Part shown: positions 63,542 through 64,000 of the stretch, in pieces | Numbering within the stretch: the first letter of the stretch is position 1 | How the letters are laid out: every line of letters starts with the position of its first letter | Assembly: GCA_023974075.1 (NCBI GenBank) | Contig: CM043792.1 | Coordinates: 17,017,373-17,081,372, forward strand | Reading direction: 5' to 3' | Source: Chaenocephalus aceratus | Taxonomy: Eukaryota > Chordata > Actinopteri > Perciformes > Channichthyidae | DNA: 64,000 nucleotides | Program-made: the position numbers and the translations under genes | The notes under the pieces: model-generated | The model's input: the letters and a program-made list of their open reading frames with translations, nothing else | What the model was told of the DNA's origin: nothing | Databases searched by the model: none

Positions 63542-64000
63542 GCGCGTTCACACCGCAGTACTTTTCCCACTTTAGTTCCGATATAGTTCCGAAATGTCGC
63601 GTTCACACCAAAAAGAGCCGGAACTAAAATTAGTTAATGAGAACCTTTTTTACCCCCTTTTCCGTCCCTGCTAGAGAGCAGGGACTTTCGTGTGAGAAAA
63701 AGGTTCCTATGTCTGATTGGCTGGGAGGAAAGCAAACCACGGCCCGTAAAACTCCCAAAAAGTTTTATGAAGCAGCCATTTTATTATGCTTGCATTAGCA
63801 TTATTAGCATTAGCCCAGCGCACCAATGCAGAGAGACTAACTTATGGCAACACAAAAGAAAACAAGGGAGCGGTGGAGATGAGGAGGTGTCGGTGTTCTG
63901 GCGATTTACTCGGAAGACTTCAAGCCAGTCCCCAACTCCGGGGACTTCGGGTGGCAGTACACGCCGTGAAGTTGTTTGCGGCCTGCCAGTAAGCCCAAAG
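63542..64000. mobile_element. Left part of a Harbinger-like DNA element, cut by the window edge
   Basis: It starts GCGCGTTCACACCGCAGTAC, then TTTTCCCACTTTAGTTCCG. This is a composition and motif pattern known from fish Harbinger-type elements, and the GCGTTCACACC motif recurs at 63599-63609 as a subterminal repeat. A GGAACTAAAATTAGTTAATG, then AGAACC segment follows. The right end is outside the window, so inverted ends and the target duplication cannot be checked. The 68-codon frame at 63786-63992 begins in ATTAGC repeats and is probably not a gene, although an element-encoded first exon cannot be excluded. Confidence 0.4.

Overview
The window looks like intergenic or intronic DNA from a ray-finned (teleost) fish. 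This is inferred from its repeats: a Rex3/RTE-type LINE with an ATCC/GATG tail, L2-clade LINEs, Rex1/CR1-like tails ending in AATAAAG plus short tandem repeats, several hAT, Harbinger-like and TTAA-flanked non-autonomous transposons, and long CA/TG microsatellites. The sequence is AT-rich. There are no operons, no ribosomal or transfer RNA genes that I could recognise, and no host protein-coding gene that I can name. Most long open frames are chance frames, microsatellite translations or transposon remnants. The only convincing protein-coding sequence is LINE-derived.

Layout. 1-2.8 kb: plain non-coding DNA. 2.8-4.0 kb: a foldback-like DNA element with TG-rich arrays. 7.65-11.6 kb: a nested block, in which a hAT element with an exact 8-bp target duplication encloses an unassigned inverted-repeat element (8162-10097) and a second hAT (10384-11325). 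13.4-14.85 kb: a 5'-truncated Rex3-like LINE with a 12-bp target duplication, itself interrupted by a 668-bp foldback element with an exact 9-bp duplication (Mutator-like). 16.5-17.05 kb: an L2-type LINE fragment. 19.97-20.29 kb: a TTAA-flanked MITE. 21.95-22.28 kb: a Harbinger-like MITE. 27.58-30.6 kb: a minus-strand L2-type LINE whose endonuclease/reverse-transcriptase frame is broken by one extra base and is truncated at its 5' end. 38.2-40.66 kb: a CACTA/EnSpm-like element. 41.0-41.4 kb: a second TTAA MITE. 44.35-45.34 kb: a third hAT. 47.72-47.87 kb: a 151-bp hAT MITE. 57.5-58.06 kb: a third TTAA MITE. 61.95-62.12 kb: an uninterrupted CA array of about 86 units. From 63.54 kb to the right edge: the start of another, probably Harbinger-like, element.

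Between the transposons are long stretches with no recognised gene. Several contain runs that look like conserved non-coding elements (dense homeodomain/POU-like AT cores set in mixed sequence, notably near 15.4-15.8, 49.3-50.3, 52.9 and 62.8-63.2 kb). One short segment near 23.9 kb has an exon-like reading frame, and 43.8-44.2 kb resembles a promoter or first exon. These are impressions from composition only; no alignment was possible. The elements do not form a pathway. What the window records best is a sequence of insertions: nesting fixes the relative order of several of them, and target duplications fix their exact boundaries.
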